Position numbers and translations under genes: made by a program
Notes under the pieces: model-generated
The model's database searches: none
The model's input: only the letters and a program-made list of their open reading frames with translations
Told to the model about the DNA's origin: nothing
Origin: Sphingomonadales bacterium
GTDB taxonomy: Bacteria > Bacteroidota > Bacteroidia > Chitinophagales > Chitinophagaceae
Reading direction: 5' to 3'
Length of the DNA: 64,000 bases
NCBI GenBank assembly: GCA_016872155.1
Contig: VHBB01000004.1
Span: 62,001 to 126,000, forward strand
Shown: positions 8,089 to 17,446 of the stretch, piece by piece
Position numbering within the stretch: position 1 is the stretch's first letter
How the letters are laid out: the number at the start of each line of letters is the position of its first letter

Positions 8089-10463
8089 TTGCGAATGGGC
8101 TTACCCGAGGTGAGCACGCTTTGAATTCTCTCGAGCGATTTTTTTTCTCCGCATAGCGAGAGAAAGGCTTCTCTTTCTAAGTCGAGCAAATACTGTTCCG
8201 ACACTTGTGTTCTTTCGCTTAGATCACCCCCACACATTACAAAGGCCAGTTTTTTTGCGATCAAGGCATCGTGCAACGAAGCATAACCTGCTGTTTGCAT
8301 AGCATGAATACCTGTGTAGAGAACGCCCAATCCGGCTCTTCCTAAAACCTGGATATCTTTTCTTTCTACTGGGCGGTTATACCCCGCTTGTTGCAGCGCC
8401 AGTACAGATCGTTTGGCGGCTGCCAGTCTACGATTGCTGTTGTAGATGATCTCATCGGTACCCTTTCGATAAATTCCCATGGCAAAGGCTTCGGCTGCCG
8501 AGGTGGCCACCTTGGCGGTGGCAATCGACATAAAGCGATGCTTTAACGTATTGGTATCGGGCTCATCGGGGTGCATTTCGTCGGCGGCTCGAAGCGCGAA
8601 TTCTTTGGTTCCACCTCCACCGGGAATAAGTCCGACACCCAACTCTACCAGTCCGGTATAGGTTTCGGCCGCGGCGCAGCATTTATCGGCATGAAGCGTC
8701 AGCTCGCAACCTCCTCCCAATGTTAATCCATGGGGTGCTACGACCACCGGCACCGATGAGTAGCGAGCGCGCATGGTCGTTTGCTGAAACATTCGAATGG
8801 CCAGATCCAATTCGTCATACTCTTGCTCAATGGCCATCATAAAGATCATGCCTACATTGGCACCGGCCGAAAAGTTGGCTCCCTCATTACCGATCACCAG
8901 CCCTCGAAAGGATTGTTCCGCTTTTTCTATGGCCGTTTGTATGCCACTCAATACATCACCGCCAATACTTCCCATTTTCGTTTGCCATTGCAAGCCCAAG
9001 ACCTCGTCGCCCAGATCGTACAGTTTGCAAGAACTGTTTTTCCAAACCAGTTTTTCTTTTTGATGACTCATTACCAAAAAATCGGCAGCCCCGGGCAAGG
9101 GTTTGTATTGTCCGGTAGCGGGTTCGTAGCAGAAACGAATTCCTTTTTCGGTCTTATAAAATTGAGTATGTCCGTTGGCGATCATGTCCTTGACCCATCG
9201 GGCAGCGGGAATACCGGCTTTTTCCATTTCGCTGACCATAGCGGGCACCCCGAGTACATCCCAGGCTTCGAAGGCGCCCATCTCCCAACCAAAACCAGCC
9301 ATCATCGCATCATCTACGCGGTATAACTCATCGCTGATCTCGGGAATGCGATGCGAGATATACGAGAAGATGCGGTAATGCAGCAGGCGGTAAAATTCTC
9401 CGGCTTTGTCCTTTCCTTTTAGCAGCGCGATCAATCGGGTCGACAGGTCTTCGATAGGCTTGGCGGTCTCGAGGGTAACGAAAGAGGCTTTCTTGCGAGG
9501 GTGATACGTGAGTGTTTCCAGATCGAGGGTCAGGATCTCTTTTTTGCCGGCCTCATTTTTTGTCTTCTTAAAAAATCCTTGTCCGGTCTTGTCGCCCAGC
9601 CAATTATTATCGACCATTTTTTGCAACCAATCCGGTATGGCAAACAAGGCATGCGCCTCGTCGTTTGGGCAATTGGCGGCAACGCCACCGGCCACTTTGA
9701 CCATCGTATCGATGCCAACTACGTCGGCCGTGCGAAAAGTGGCCGACTTGGGTCTTCCAATAATGGGTCCGGTAAGAGCATCGATCTCATCGATGCTTAA
9801 TTGCAATTGCTGTTTTAAATGCATGATGGCCATGATGCCAAATACGCCGATGCGATTGGCAATAAAAGCCGGCGTGTCTTTGCAGGTTACGGTCGTCTTG
9901 CCCAGATGCAGATCGCCATAGTGCATTAGAAAATCAACCAGGGCCGGATCGGTATCATCGGTTGGGATAATCTCGAGTAGTTTTAAATAACGAGGGGGAT
10001 TAAAGAAATGCGTACCACAAAAATGTTTACGAAAATCTTCACTCCATCCGGCCGCCATCATGGCAATGGGAATACCCGAGGTGTTAGAGCTGATGATCGT
10101 ACCCGGCCTTCTGTATTGCTCTACTTTTTCAAAAAGTTGTTGTTTAATGTCGAGTCGTTCCACGACCACTTCTATGATCCAGTCACAGGTATTCAGTTCG
10201 CGTAAGTTGTCTTCGAAATTGCCGGTACTTATTCTTTTGACCACCTCTTTATCATACACAGGAGAGGGGTTGCTCTTAAGCGCTGCTTGCAACGCTTCGT
10301 TAACGATGCGGTTGCGGGCCGCCGCTCCGTCGGCAACCGTACTACCGGCAGGAACGATATCGAGCAATAAGACATGAAGACCCACTCCTGCAAAATGGCA
10401 AGCAATGCGAGAGCCCATGACACCACTGCCCAATACGGCCACGTTGCGAATATTTCTGTTCAT
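8085..10463 (-). CDS. 3-hydroxyacyl-CoA dehydrogenase/enoyl-CoA hydratase fusion
   Basis: This is a 792-residue beta-oxidation enzyme that hydrates enoyl-CoA and oxidises 3-hydroxyacyl-CoA. The N-terminal NAD-binding fold has [10 protein letters not shown] near residues 12-21, and the 3HCDH C-terminal helices follow to about 440. A crotonase domain forms the C-terminal part, with GGGCEL near 580 and [13 protein letters not shown] near 605-617, which carry the two catalytic Glu positions. The dehydrogenase comes first and the hydratase second, the reverse of FadB. This order is common in Bacteroidota. No thiolase or acyl-CoA dehydrogenase gene is adjacent here. Confidence 0.92.
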   Translation of the reverse strand: MNRNIRNVAVLGSGVMGSRIACHFAGVGLHVLLLDIVPAGSTVADGAAARNRIVNEALQAALKSNPSPVYDKEVVKRISTGNFEDNLRELNTCDWIIEVVVERLDIKQQLFEKVEQYRRPGTIISSNTSGIPIAMMAAGWSEDFRKHFCGTHFFNPPRYLKLLEIIPTDDTDPALVDFLMHYGDLHLGKTTVTCKDTPAFIANRIGVFGIMAIMHLKQQLQLSIDEIDALTGPIIGRPKSATFRTADVVGIDTMVKVAGGVAANCPNDEAHALFAIPDWLQKMVDNNWLGDKTGQGFFKKTKNEAGKKEILTLDLETLTYHPRKKASFVTLETAKPIEDLSTRLIALLKGKDKAGEFYRLLHYRIFSYISHRIPEISDELYRVDDAMMAGFGWEMGAFEAWDVLGVPAMVSEMEKAGIPAARWVKDMIANGHTQFYKTEKGIRFCYEPATGQYKPLPGAADFLVMSHQKEKLVWKNSSCKLYDLGDEVLGLQWQTKMGSIGGDVLSGIQTAIEKAEQSFRGLVIGNEGANFSAGANVGMIFMMAIEQEYDELDLAIRMFQQTTMRARYSSVPVVVAPHGLTLGGGCELTLHADKCCAAAETYTGLVELGVGLIPGGGGTKEFALRAADEMHPDEPDTNTLKHRFMSIATAKVATSAAEAFAMGIYRKGTDEIIYNSNRRLAAAKRSVLALQQAGYNRPVERKDIQVLGRAGLGVLYTGIHAMQTAGYASLHDALIAKKLAFVMCGGDLSERTQVSEQYLLDLEREAFLSLCGEKKSLERIQSVLTSGKPIRN

Positions 10464-10538
10464 AGCAAATAGTTAGTTATGCAACTAATTTACATCCACT
10501 AAATTAAGTAAGGGGGGTTGAAATTCGAAACCAAAAAC

Positions 10539-12659
10539 TCAGCTTATCGTAGCGCCGGGGTCGATGGGTTGCGAGGGCTGAATAAAATGTAGCTTACCCG
10601 CTTTATCTTCTGCCATCAGGATCATACCATTGCTTTCGATGCCTTTCATTTTGCGGGGGGCCAGGTTGGTGACCACGGTAACGGATTGACCGATCAGGGT
10701 TTCGGGGGCATAGTGCAGGGCGATTCCGCTTACGATGGTACGGGTTTCGGTGCCCAGGTCTACTTGCAGGCAGAGCAATTTATCGGCCTTTTCTACTTTT
10801 TGCGCGGCACGAATAATGCCTGTCTTTAGCGCTAGTTTGGCAAAGTCGTCGTACTGAATGGTGGCTTTGGCAGGAACATCAGGATGTTGTTCTTGCGAAG
10901 TTGATCCGGCATCGGGCGTAGACATAGGGTGTTGCTTTAGCTTTTCTAATTGAGCCGTTATTTCTTGATCTTCTATTTTTCTAAATAATAATTGCGGGCC
11001 GCGTAGCGTATAACCTGTTTTGAGCAGATCGATCCTGCCGGCATTTTCCCATTGTAACATCATTTCGACCACCTTCATCTGGTAGAGCAATGTACGTGCC
11101 GTATGGGGCATAAAGGGATTGATCAAGATAGAGAGGTTCGCCGTAAGCTGTAAACAAAGATGAAGACAGTTGTCGATACGAGCCTGCGCACTGGCATCTT
11201 GGTCGATCTGTTTGGCCAACATCCAGGGTTCTTTCTTCTGCATGTATTGATTTCCCTTTCGGGATAGATCGATGATCTGAAAGAGCGCCTCCCGAAAAGC
11301 ATAGCGTTCTAGTAGCTCTTCGACAACAACGGGCGTTTTTCGTATGGCCGTGAGCAATTCCTCGTCGGCGGCATCTTGATAAGCGGGGGTAAAGGCAGGC
11401 ACCTTGCCGTTGCAGAGTTTATGCATTAGCACCCAGGTACGATTTACGAAATTACCAAACACCGCTACCAGCTCGCTGTTGACGGCTTCTTGAAAACCCT
11501 TCCAGGTAAACTCACTATCCTTAGTCTCGGGAGCAATTTGCGTAAGATAATAGCGTAGCATATCCACGCATTGGGGTCCCCCGTTAGCAGGTTTTACAAA
11601 ATCGGTAATGTAATCGCGCATATCGAGTTTCCAGTTGCGACTGGTGCTCATCTTGTCTCCTTCGAGGTTCAAGAACTCATTGGCAGGTACATTCTCTGGT
11701 AAAATATAACCATGCAATTTTAGCATCACCGGAAAGATGATGCAATGAAAAACAATATTGTCCTTACCTATAAAATGAACCAGCTTGGTATGCTTGTCTT
11801 GCCAATAGGGCTCCCAATCCTTTCCATTATCGAGGGCCCATTGTTTGGTAGCGCTGATATATCCGATGGGGGCATCGAACCAAACATAGAGCACCTTTTT
11901 ATCGGCGCCTTTAATGCGATCGGGTAGCGATACGCCCCAGTCCAAGTCGCGGGTAACGGCTCTGGGCTGCAGGCCGCCCTCGATCCATCCTTTGCATTGA
12001 CCGACCACTGATGCGCGCCAATCCTTTTGATGTTGTTTCAAGATCCATTCTTGCAAGAACGATTCGTGTCTATTCAGGGGCAAGTACCAATGGGTGGTCT
12101 TTTTTTTGACCGGCGCTTTTCCGCTCAGGGTACTGAGCGGGTCAATCAATTCTTCGGGGCTCAACGATCGACCACAGGTCTCGCACTGATCTCCAAAGGC
12201 CCGATCGCTTCGACAGGCCGGGCATATACCTTTTATATAACGATCGGCTAAAAAACTTTGCGCTTCTTCGTCAAAGAATTGTTCGGTCTCTTTGGTCTCG
12301 AGGGCGCCTTGTTTTTCGAGGGTGTCAAAAAAATCTGCTGCCGTTTTATGGTGAAGGGGGGCGCTGGTCCGGTGATAGATGTCAAAGCTGATCGAAAGGT
12401 CTGCGAAATCCTCTTTAATGGCTTGGTGATATTTGTCGATGATCGCCTGCGCGGTAGTTCCCTCTTTTTTGGCCTGAATAGGAATGGCCGTGCCGTGCTC
12501 GTCACTACCGCATACGAATACCACATCGCGTTGTTGCGCGCGCAGGTAACGCACATAAATATCGGCGGGTATGTAGGCGCCGGCCAAATGCCCTACATGC
12601 TTGCGTCCATTGGCATAGGGCAGGGCGGCGGTAATCAGGTATCGTTGGGGTGCCGTCAT
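10539..12659 (-). CDS. metG: MetG, methionyl-tRNA synthetase with C-terminal tRNA-binding domain
   Basis: This enzyme charges tRNA-Met in the cytoplasm. The 706-residue chain has the class I HIGH-type motif HVGH at 21-24 and a zinc knuckle (CPACRSDRAFGDQCETCG, about 144-161). KMSTS is near residue 337, and an anticodon-binding helical domain follows. The last about 100 residues match the EMAP/Trbp111-type OB fold that improves tRNA affinity and dimerises the enzyme. The start is supported by a well-placed promoter (12668-12698) that would give a leader of only a few bases. Confidence 0.97.
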   Translation of the reverse strand: MTAPQRYLITAALPYANGRKHVGHLAGAYIPADIYVRYLRAQQRDVVFVCGSDEHGTAIPIQAKKEGTTAQAIIDKYHQAIKEDFADLSISFDIYHRTSAPLHHKTAADFFDTLEKQGALETKETEQFFDEEAQSFLADRYIKGICPACRSDRAFGDQCETCGRSLSPEELIDPLSTLSGKAPVKKKTTHWYLPLNRHESFLQEWILKQHQKDWRASVVGQCKGWIEGGLQPRAVTRDLDWGVSLPDRIKGADKKVLYVWFDAPIGYISATKQWALDNGKDWEPYWQDKHTKLVHFIGKDNIVFHCIIFPVMLKLHGYILPENVPANEFLNLEGDKMSTSRNWKLDMRDYITDFVKPANGGPQCVDMLRYYLTQIAPETKDSEFTWKGFQEAVNSELVAVFGNFVNRTWVLMHKLCNGKVPAFTPAYQDAADEELLTAIRKTPVVVEELLERYAFREALFQIIDLSRKGNQYMQKKEPWMLAKQIDQDASAQARIDNCLHLCLQLTANLSILINPFMPHTARTLLYQMKVVEMMLQWENAGRIDLLKTGYTLRGPQLLFRKIEDQEITAQLEKLKQHPMSTPDAGSTSQEQHPDVPAKATIQYDDFAKLALKTGIIRAAQKVEKADKLLCLQVDLGTETRTIVSGIALHYAPETLIGQSVTVVTNLAPRKMKGIESNGMILMAEDKAGKLHFIQPSQPIDPGATIS

Positions 12660-12667
12660 GTTGCTTG

Positions 12668-12698
12668 CAAAAATACCGTAATCGAACCTTGCCCCAAA
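12668..12698 (-). promoter_or_regulatory. metG promoter, -33 TTTG and -7 TATTTTTG
   Basis: On the minus strand TTTG (12698-12695) is followed by a 19-base spacer and TATTTTTG (12675-12668), a full match to the Bacteroidota consensus. The metG ATG begins 8 bases further on, so the mRNA should be leaderless or nearly so. It is interleaved with the divergent promoter of the carboxypeptidase gene. Confidence 0.75.
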
Positions 12699-12721
12699 AT
12701 GAGATGCGCGTATTACCTTTA
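12689..12721 (+). promoter_or_regulatory. Promoter of the LD-carboxypeptidase gene
   Basis: TTG (12689-12691), a 22-base spacer and TACCTTTA (12714-12721) fit the Bacteroidota pattern. The ATG is 20 bases downstream. Its -33 region overlaps that of metG on the other strand. Confidence 0.55.
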
Positions 12722-12741
12722 TTCTTTCTAATAAGCACGCA

Positions 12742-13650
12742 ATGATACAACCTCCCTATCTGCAACCTGGTGATACCATCGCACTCGTGTGTCCGGCCGG
12801 CTATATGCCCGCCGAAAAAGTACAGACCTGTGTCAAGGTGCTGGGCGAATGGGGATACCGCGTAGTGATCGGCTCTACCGTGGGAGGACATTCTGCTACC
12901 TATTTTTCGGGTACCGATCAAGAGAGGCTTACCGACTTGCAGCGTATGCTCGACGATCGTACTGTTAAGGCCATTTTGTGCGCGCGCGGAGGCTATGGTA
13001 CCGGCAGACTAATCGAGCATATCGACTTTTCTGTCTTTGCCGATCAACCGAAGTGGATCATTGGTTTCTCTGATATTACCATCTTGCATGCTCATGTGCA
13101 TCGGCATTATGACGTTTGTACGCTGCATGCTCCTATGGCTGCTGCTTTTAATGAGAGGGGCTGGCAGCTTGATTATGTGCGGTCGCTCCAAGAGGTGTTG
13201 CAAGGCATCAGTTCGGTTTGTAGCGGACCCGAACATCCCTTTAATCGGTTGGGCAAGGCCCGAGGCACACTGGTAGGAGGCAATCTGGCCTTGCTGGCCC
13301 ATATTATCGGCACCTCCTCTGACCTTGATACCACCAATAAGATCCTTTTTATAGAGGATGTGGGTGAGCAGCTCTATAGTATTGACCGAATGATGTGCCA
13401 GCTTCGGCGAAGCGGTAAGCTCGACAGGCTGGCAGCACTGGTGGTCGGTGGATTCTCTGATTGCAAAGACACCGAGCGGCCTTTTGGTAAAACGGCCTAC
13501 GAGATAATTGCATCGTGGGTTAGTGGCACCCACTATCCGGTTTGTTTTGATTTTCCGGTAAGCCATACCGAGCGTAACATGACCCTTAAGCACGGAGCCG
13601 AGTACGAACTAAAGGTGGATGCCACCGGGTCTTTACTAGCCGAGTGGTAA
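12742..13650 (+). CDS. S66 LD-carboxypeptidase (muramoyltetrapeptide carboxypeptidase)
   Basis: This family removes the terminal D-Ala from cytoplasmic murein tetrapeptides during peptidoglycan recycling (LdcA). The 302-residue chain has the usual GDTIALVCPAG start, RGGYGTGRL in the first domain and the nucleophile Ser110 in IIGFSDIT. The C-terminal part carries the Glu and His of the Ser-Glu-His triad (FIEDVGEQLYSIDRM and DFPVSHTERNMTL regions). No signal peptide is seen, consistent with cytoplasmic action. A microcin-immunity MccF-type role shares the fold, but nothing here suggests it. Confidence 0.92.
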   Translation: MIQPPYLQPGDTIALVCPAGYMPAEKVQTCVKVLGEWGYRVVIGSTVGGHSATYFSGTDQERLTDLQRMLDDRTVKAILCARGGYGTGRLIEHIDFSVFADQPKWIIGFSDITILHAHVHRHYDVCTLHAPMAAAFNERGWQLDYVRSLQEVLQGISSVCSGPEHPFNRLGKARGTLVGGNLALLAHIIGTSSDLDTTNKILFIEDVGEQLYSIDRMMCQLRRSGKLDRLAALVVGGFSDCKDTERPFGKTAYEIIASWVSGTHYPVCFDFPVSHTERNMTLKHGAEYELKVDATGSLLAEW

Positions 13651-13711
13651 CTTGAACTTCGTTTGCTGTATTCGGTCTTTGCCATTTCTAATGCCTGCCG
13701 ATCGGCGGCGA

Positions 13712-14542
13712 TCAGTGCCCTAATGTCTGCGAGAGCCAATCCGTTGTTTTCGAAAAGCGATATAGGTCATTATGTGAGCCTCCCTCTACCACGACCAGCC
13801 GGTCTTGTGGCTTGAACAGTTTTGCTAATTTTTGAGATTGCGAAAACGCGACGATACCATCTTGGGTGCCATGCAGCAAAGTAACGGGTGCCGCCACCCG
13901 TGGCAAGTACCGATAGGTGGGCAGTTGGTAGCGAAGCAGCAGGGCCATTGGATAGATGGGCATAAAACGGTGCAGCACTTCCGGAAAACTATAATAAGGG
14001 GTCTCTAAGATCAACGTCTTGCAGTCGCGACGAGCGGCCAGCTCGGTGGCAATTCCTGTTCCGATACTTTTTCCATAGATAATCAAGCTATCGGCTGCAT
14101 AGCGTTTACGCGCCATTTGGTAGGTAAGGGTAGCCCAATCATAAAGTTTTTCTTCGCTAATCGCTCCCTTGCTTTTGCCATATCCGGGATAATCGGGCAT
14201 CAGCACCTCGTAGCCATATTGTGTAAAGTAAGGAACGAATTTTTCGTACCATCCAATGTTTTGTCGGTTACCATGAAAATACAAGACCAGTCCCTTGGTC
14301 GCACCGCTGTCGGGGCGATACAATACGGCGTGCAGGGTATCTTTTGTATTAATGGGGACGGTGATCTCGCGGTGTAACAGTTCGGTAGAAAATTGATAAG
14401 CGGGGGGCAGTACCCGCGAGCGAAAGAGTAGGGACTCCTGAAAAAAATACAGCAAGATGGCACCGATCAGGTAGACCAGCAAGAACAGGCTGATCATTTT
14501 CTTGGTGCGTGCATGGCGAAGTATCGATAGCAGTGAGGTCAT
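13712..14542 (-). CDS. Membrane-anchored alpha/beta hydrolase, copy 2
   Basis: This 276-residue hydrolase is of the Bem46/YqkD-like type. One N-terminal membrane segment (about 16-36) is followed by an alpha/beta hydrolase domain with the oxyanion segment YFHGNRQN. The nucleophile elbow is GKSIGTG, the Asp lies in HGTQDGIV and the His in GGSHNDL. It is clearly related to the gene just upstream: same anchor, same length, and aligned triad segments. Its start overlaps that gene's stop by 4 bases (ATGA). The substrate is unknown; the hydrolase domain could face the periplasm or the cytoplasm. Confidence 0.88.
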   Translation of the reverse strand: MTSLLSILRHARTKKMISLFLLVYLIGAILLYFFQESLLFRSRVLPPAYQFSTELLHREITVPINTKDTLHAVLYRPDSGATKGLVLYFHGNRQNIGWYEKFVPYFTQYGYEVLMPDYPGYGKSKGAISEEKLYDWATLTYQMARKRYAADSLIIYGKSIGTGIATELAARRDCKTLILETPYYSFPEVLHRFMPIYPMALLLRYQLPTYRYLPRVAAPVTLLHGTQDGIVAFSQSQKLAKLFKPQDRLVVVEGGSHNDLYRFSKTTDWLSQTLGH

Positions 14543-15336
14543 TCGTATTTTAAGATATCACGAATAAAATTATGGTACTCATCGAACGAAGGGAGGTTAT
14601 TGTGTCCTCCACCCTCTATTCTGATTAGCGTACACTTGCGCGGATTGATCTTTTGTAGTTTCTCGCTGTGTTTAATGGGGATCAGCCGGTCGCGGGTACC
14701 GTGAATAATATAGGTGTGACACTTGACCAGCGGCAGCCACTGGTCTGAGCGCAGGTGGTAGCGAAGTACCAGCGTAACCGGAAGGATGGGTAAGAAACGT
14801 TCGATTACTTTTTTAAAATTAAAGTAGGGGGCATCCAGTAGTAGATAGCGCGGATGGTTGTCTGAGGCCAGTTTGGTGGCAAAGCCGCTGCCAAGGCTTC
14901 TTCCATAGATGATCAGGTGGTCTTCGCGATAGGTCTCTAGCAACCGGTCGTATACGAACTGCATATCACCCAGCATTTCTTTTTCGCTTCTTTTGCCTGT
15001 GCTTTTTCCAAAACCGCGATAGTCGACCAATACCACATCGTAGTCGTAGCGATAAAAATCTTTAGCGTAGCGGGCCCATCCTTTGATGCTTCGGGTATTG
15101 CCATGAAAGTATAGAATGAGTCCTTTGGGTTGTTCTCTGTAAAAGTGTAGCCCGTTGATGCGCACGCCGGGGGCCACATCAAAAAAATATTCTTTAAAGG
15201 GTGCGGTATACTGAAATTGAAAGTCGGCAGCGAGTTTTTCGGGTCTAAAAATAAAACGCTCTTGCAGCAGGTAAGCCAAGGCCGATAGCAAGAGTAGCGA
15301 GCCAAGTATGTACCAAAGTAAGGGGGGCACCGCCAT
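14539..15336 (-). CDS. Membrane-anchored alpha/beta hydrolase, copy 1
   Basis: This 265-residue hydrolase has one N-terminal membrane segment (about residues 5-24), then YFHGNTRS, the nucleophile elbow GRSLGSG, the triad Asp in HGTRDRLIP and the triad His in GGGHNNL. It is a tandem paralogue of the downstream gene. Its start overlaps the KUP stop by one base (TAATG), so KUP and both hydrolases appear to be one translationally coupled unit. Family members act as esterases, lipases or thioesterases; nothing in the sequence fixes the substrate. Confidence 0.88.
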   Translation of the reverse strand: MAVPPLLWYILGSLLLLSALAYLLQERFIFRPEKLAADFQFQYTAPFKEYFFDVAPGVRINGLHFYREQPKGLILYFHGNTRSIKGWARYAKDFYRYDYDVVLVDYRGFGKSTGKRSEKEMLGDMQFVYDRLLETYREDHLIIYGRSLGSGFATKLASDNHPRYLLLDAPYFNFKKVIERFLPILPVTLVLRYHLRSDQWLPLVKCHTYIIHGTRDRLIPIKHSEKLQKINPRKCTLIRIEGGGHNNLPSFDEYHNFIRDILKYE

Positions 15337-17348
15337 TAGTTTTCGATTCGACGCAACGAAAGGTTCGTAACGGGCGCCACAATAAGCGGAAATTTCTCGA
15401 CCGTTACATTCGAAAGGTCCAATCCAAATCCTTTTTCTTCGGATAGACTATGGTCTTTGATCCAGAAATAAAACTTCATAATGACCCGTTCGTAGAAGGG
15501 GAGTTCGTTGTCTTGGCTCAGGTATTTTTCCATCACCATAAACTGAACGTCGCCGACCATTTGGGCATTCGATGCGCTTTCGTAACGGCTAAAGATGTTC
15601 ACTTCTTTGTTGGTGACCAATTCTTCTACCACTTTTCTGAACATCAGGTTTACGCGGGGCTCTACCCTAAATCCTAAACGAAAATCGATTCGAATAATAT
15701 CATTGGGTATAATATGGTCTACCTTGTATTCGCAGGTATAGGGATTGTCGACGGTATCGATATGCACGAACCAATAGATATCGGCCCGCTTGGGTTTTTT
15801 GTTCAAGATAGAGTAGACGATCTTGTGCTCGATCTCGCGGGGATTATTGGCGCTGGTCAGGTAGACCAAGTGCGTGGCGTATTTGGGTACGGAGCGATCG
15901 CTGCTGAGCTCCTGGATCTTGGGAATGTAGTGTTCTAACCTTATGAACTCAACATATCGGTTCTTGATCTTGCGGGCCCGGTACCACACATACATGACCG
16001 TAAATACCAGTAGTCCTATAATGAGTGTTATGTATCCTCCGTGCGTAAACTTGACCATTAGCGCCACCAGGTAGCTGATCTCTACTAGTAAATAGCCGGC
16101 CAAGAATAAATAGATCCAAAGCGATTTGATCCGGTGCAAGACCAGGTAGTTCGCAAATAAAATGGTCGTGGCCAGCATGGTCACAATAATGGCCAGTCCG
16201 TAGGCAGCCTCCATATTGGCCGACTTTCTAAAGTAGAGTACCACACCAACGCAACCCAAAAACATAAGCAAGTTGATGGTGGGTACAAAAAGTTGTCCTT
16301 TCTCTTCGGATGGATACCGAATACGCAATTTGGGCCAAAGATTCAACCGCATGGCCTCACTGACCAGTGTAAAGGCGCCCGATACCATGGCCTGGCTGGC
16401 AATGATGGCAGCCGAGGTGGCAATGGCTACACCGGGTATAATAAACCACTGGGGCATCAGGTCATAAAACGCATTGATGCGAAGCTGACTTCTGAGTGCT
16501 GCGGTAATGGGTTGTTGTAATTCTGGCAAGGTCATCCACTGTCCATTAATCAGGTAGGGTTGGGCCAGTAGCGAAGCCCCTTGTCCAAAATAATGGATCA
16601 GCAAACAAAGTTTTACGTAGGTCCAGGTTAGACGAATATTTTTTCGTCCGCAGTGCCCCAGGTCGCTATAGAGCGCCTCTGCCCCCGTGGTACAAAGAAA
16701 GACCGCACCCAGCAGCCAGAATCCGCCGGGGTAGGTTCGCAAAAATTCAATCGCGTAATGCGGATTAATGGCCCTGAAAATAGACAGATCATCAAACACA
16801 TGAATACCCCCCAGCACCAGCAGCATACTGAACCAAACGAACATGACCGGCCCAAAGAATTGTCCGATCGAGGCAGTCCCGAATTGCTGTAAAAAAAAGA
16901 ATAAGGCCAAAATAGAAAGCACGATAATAACGACCGTGTTACTCCCTTCTCTAATGCCCAGCGAGGGTAATTCCTTTAATCCCTCTACGGCCGACGTAAT
17001 GGAGATCGGCGGCGTAATAATGCCATCGGCCAGCAGTGACGCACCTCCGACCATGGCCGGTAATACCAGCCATTTTCTTCTTCTCCTGACCAGCGCATAG
17101 AGCGCGAACGTTCCTCCTTCTCCGCGGTTATCGGCCCTGAGCACCATCAACACATATTTTAACGTGGTCTGCAGCGTAAGGGTCCATATGATGCACGACA
17201 GCGTTCCGAGGATCAGCTCTTCGGTAATGATGCGATTGTCGATAATAGCGTTGTAAACGTAGAGGGGAGAGGTACCAATGTCGCCGTAAATTATACCCAG
17301 GGCAATCAGTAATCCGGCGCCTGTTACCTTGGTGGTCGAAACTTTCAC
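15336..17348 (-). CDS. kup: KUP-family potassium uptake protein
   Basis: KUP/Trk-D proteins import K+ with H+ across the inner membrane. The 670-residue chain starts with the family segment LGIIYGDIGTSPLYV (about 17-31). About twelve hydrophobic segments run to residue 470, including the GEGGTFALYAL segment, and a soluble C-terminal domain of about 200 residues follows. It starts with GTG, only 4 bases after a TACCTTTG box. Coupling to two hydrolase genes downstream is not something I recognise as standard for this family. Confidence 0.95.
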   Translation of the reverse strand: MKVSTTKVTGAGLLIALGIIYGDIGTSPLYVYNAIIDNRIITEELILGTLSCIIWTLTLQTTLKYVLMVLRADNRGEGGTFALYALVRRRRKWLVLPAMVGGASLLADGIITPPISITSAVEGLKELPSLGIREGSNTVVIIVLSILALFFFLQQFGTASIGQFFGPVMFVWFSMLLVLGGIHVFDDLSIFRAINPHYAIEFLRTYPGGFWLLGAVFLCTTGAEALYSDLGHCGRKNIRLTWTYVKLCLLIHYFGQGASLLAQPYLINGQWMTLPELQQPITAALRSQLRINAFYDLMPQWFIIPGVAIATSAAIIASQAMVSGAFTLVSEAMRLNLWPKLRIRYPSEEKGQLFVPTINLLMFLGCVGVVLYFRKSANMEAAYGLAIIVTMLATTILFANYLVLHRIKSLWIYLFLAGYLLVEISYLVALMVKFTHGGYITLIIGLLVFTVMYVWYRARKIKNRYVEFIRLEHYIPKIQELSSDRSVPKYATHLVYLTSANNPREIEHKIVYSILNKKPKRADIYWFVHIDTVDNPYTCEYKVDHIIPNDIIRIDFRLGFRVEPRVNLMFRKVVEELVTNKEVNIFSRYESASNAQMVGDVQFMVMEKYLSQDNELPFYERVIMKFYFWIKDHSLSEEKGFGLDLSNVTVEKFPLIVAPVTNLSLRRIEN

Positions 17349-17352
17349 CTAA

Positions 17353-17360
17353 CAAAGGTA
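17353..17360 (-). promoter_or_regulatory. -7 box directly before the kup GTG
   Basis: The minus strand reads TACCTTTG (17360-17353), an exact TAnnTTTG match, then 4 bases, then the GTG start. Transcription would begin at or next to the start codon, so the mRNA would be leaderless. I see no good -33 TTTG. Confidence 0.6.
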
Positions 17361-17433
17361 TAGGCAAAAATGTTAAATTTTAGTTCGTTGCCGAAGGTCT
17401 GTAAACCGAACAAGCGTTTTTACGTTTATTGGG

Positions 17434-17441
17434 TACCTTTA
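17434..17441 (+). promoter_or_regulatory. -7 box before the 17447 gene
   Basis: TACCTTTA ends 5 bases before the ATG at 17447. It shows that a possible upstream TTG start (17429) would lie inside the promoter. Confidence 0.5.
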
Positions 17442-17446
17442 CACCT

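Noticed and set aside
8479-10377. Several plus-strand open frames of 60-180 codons opposite the beta-oxidation gene
   Set aside because: They lie fully inside a well-supported 792-residue coding gene and show no recognisable domains.
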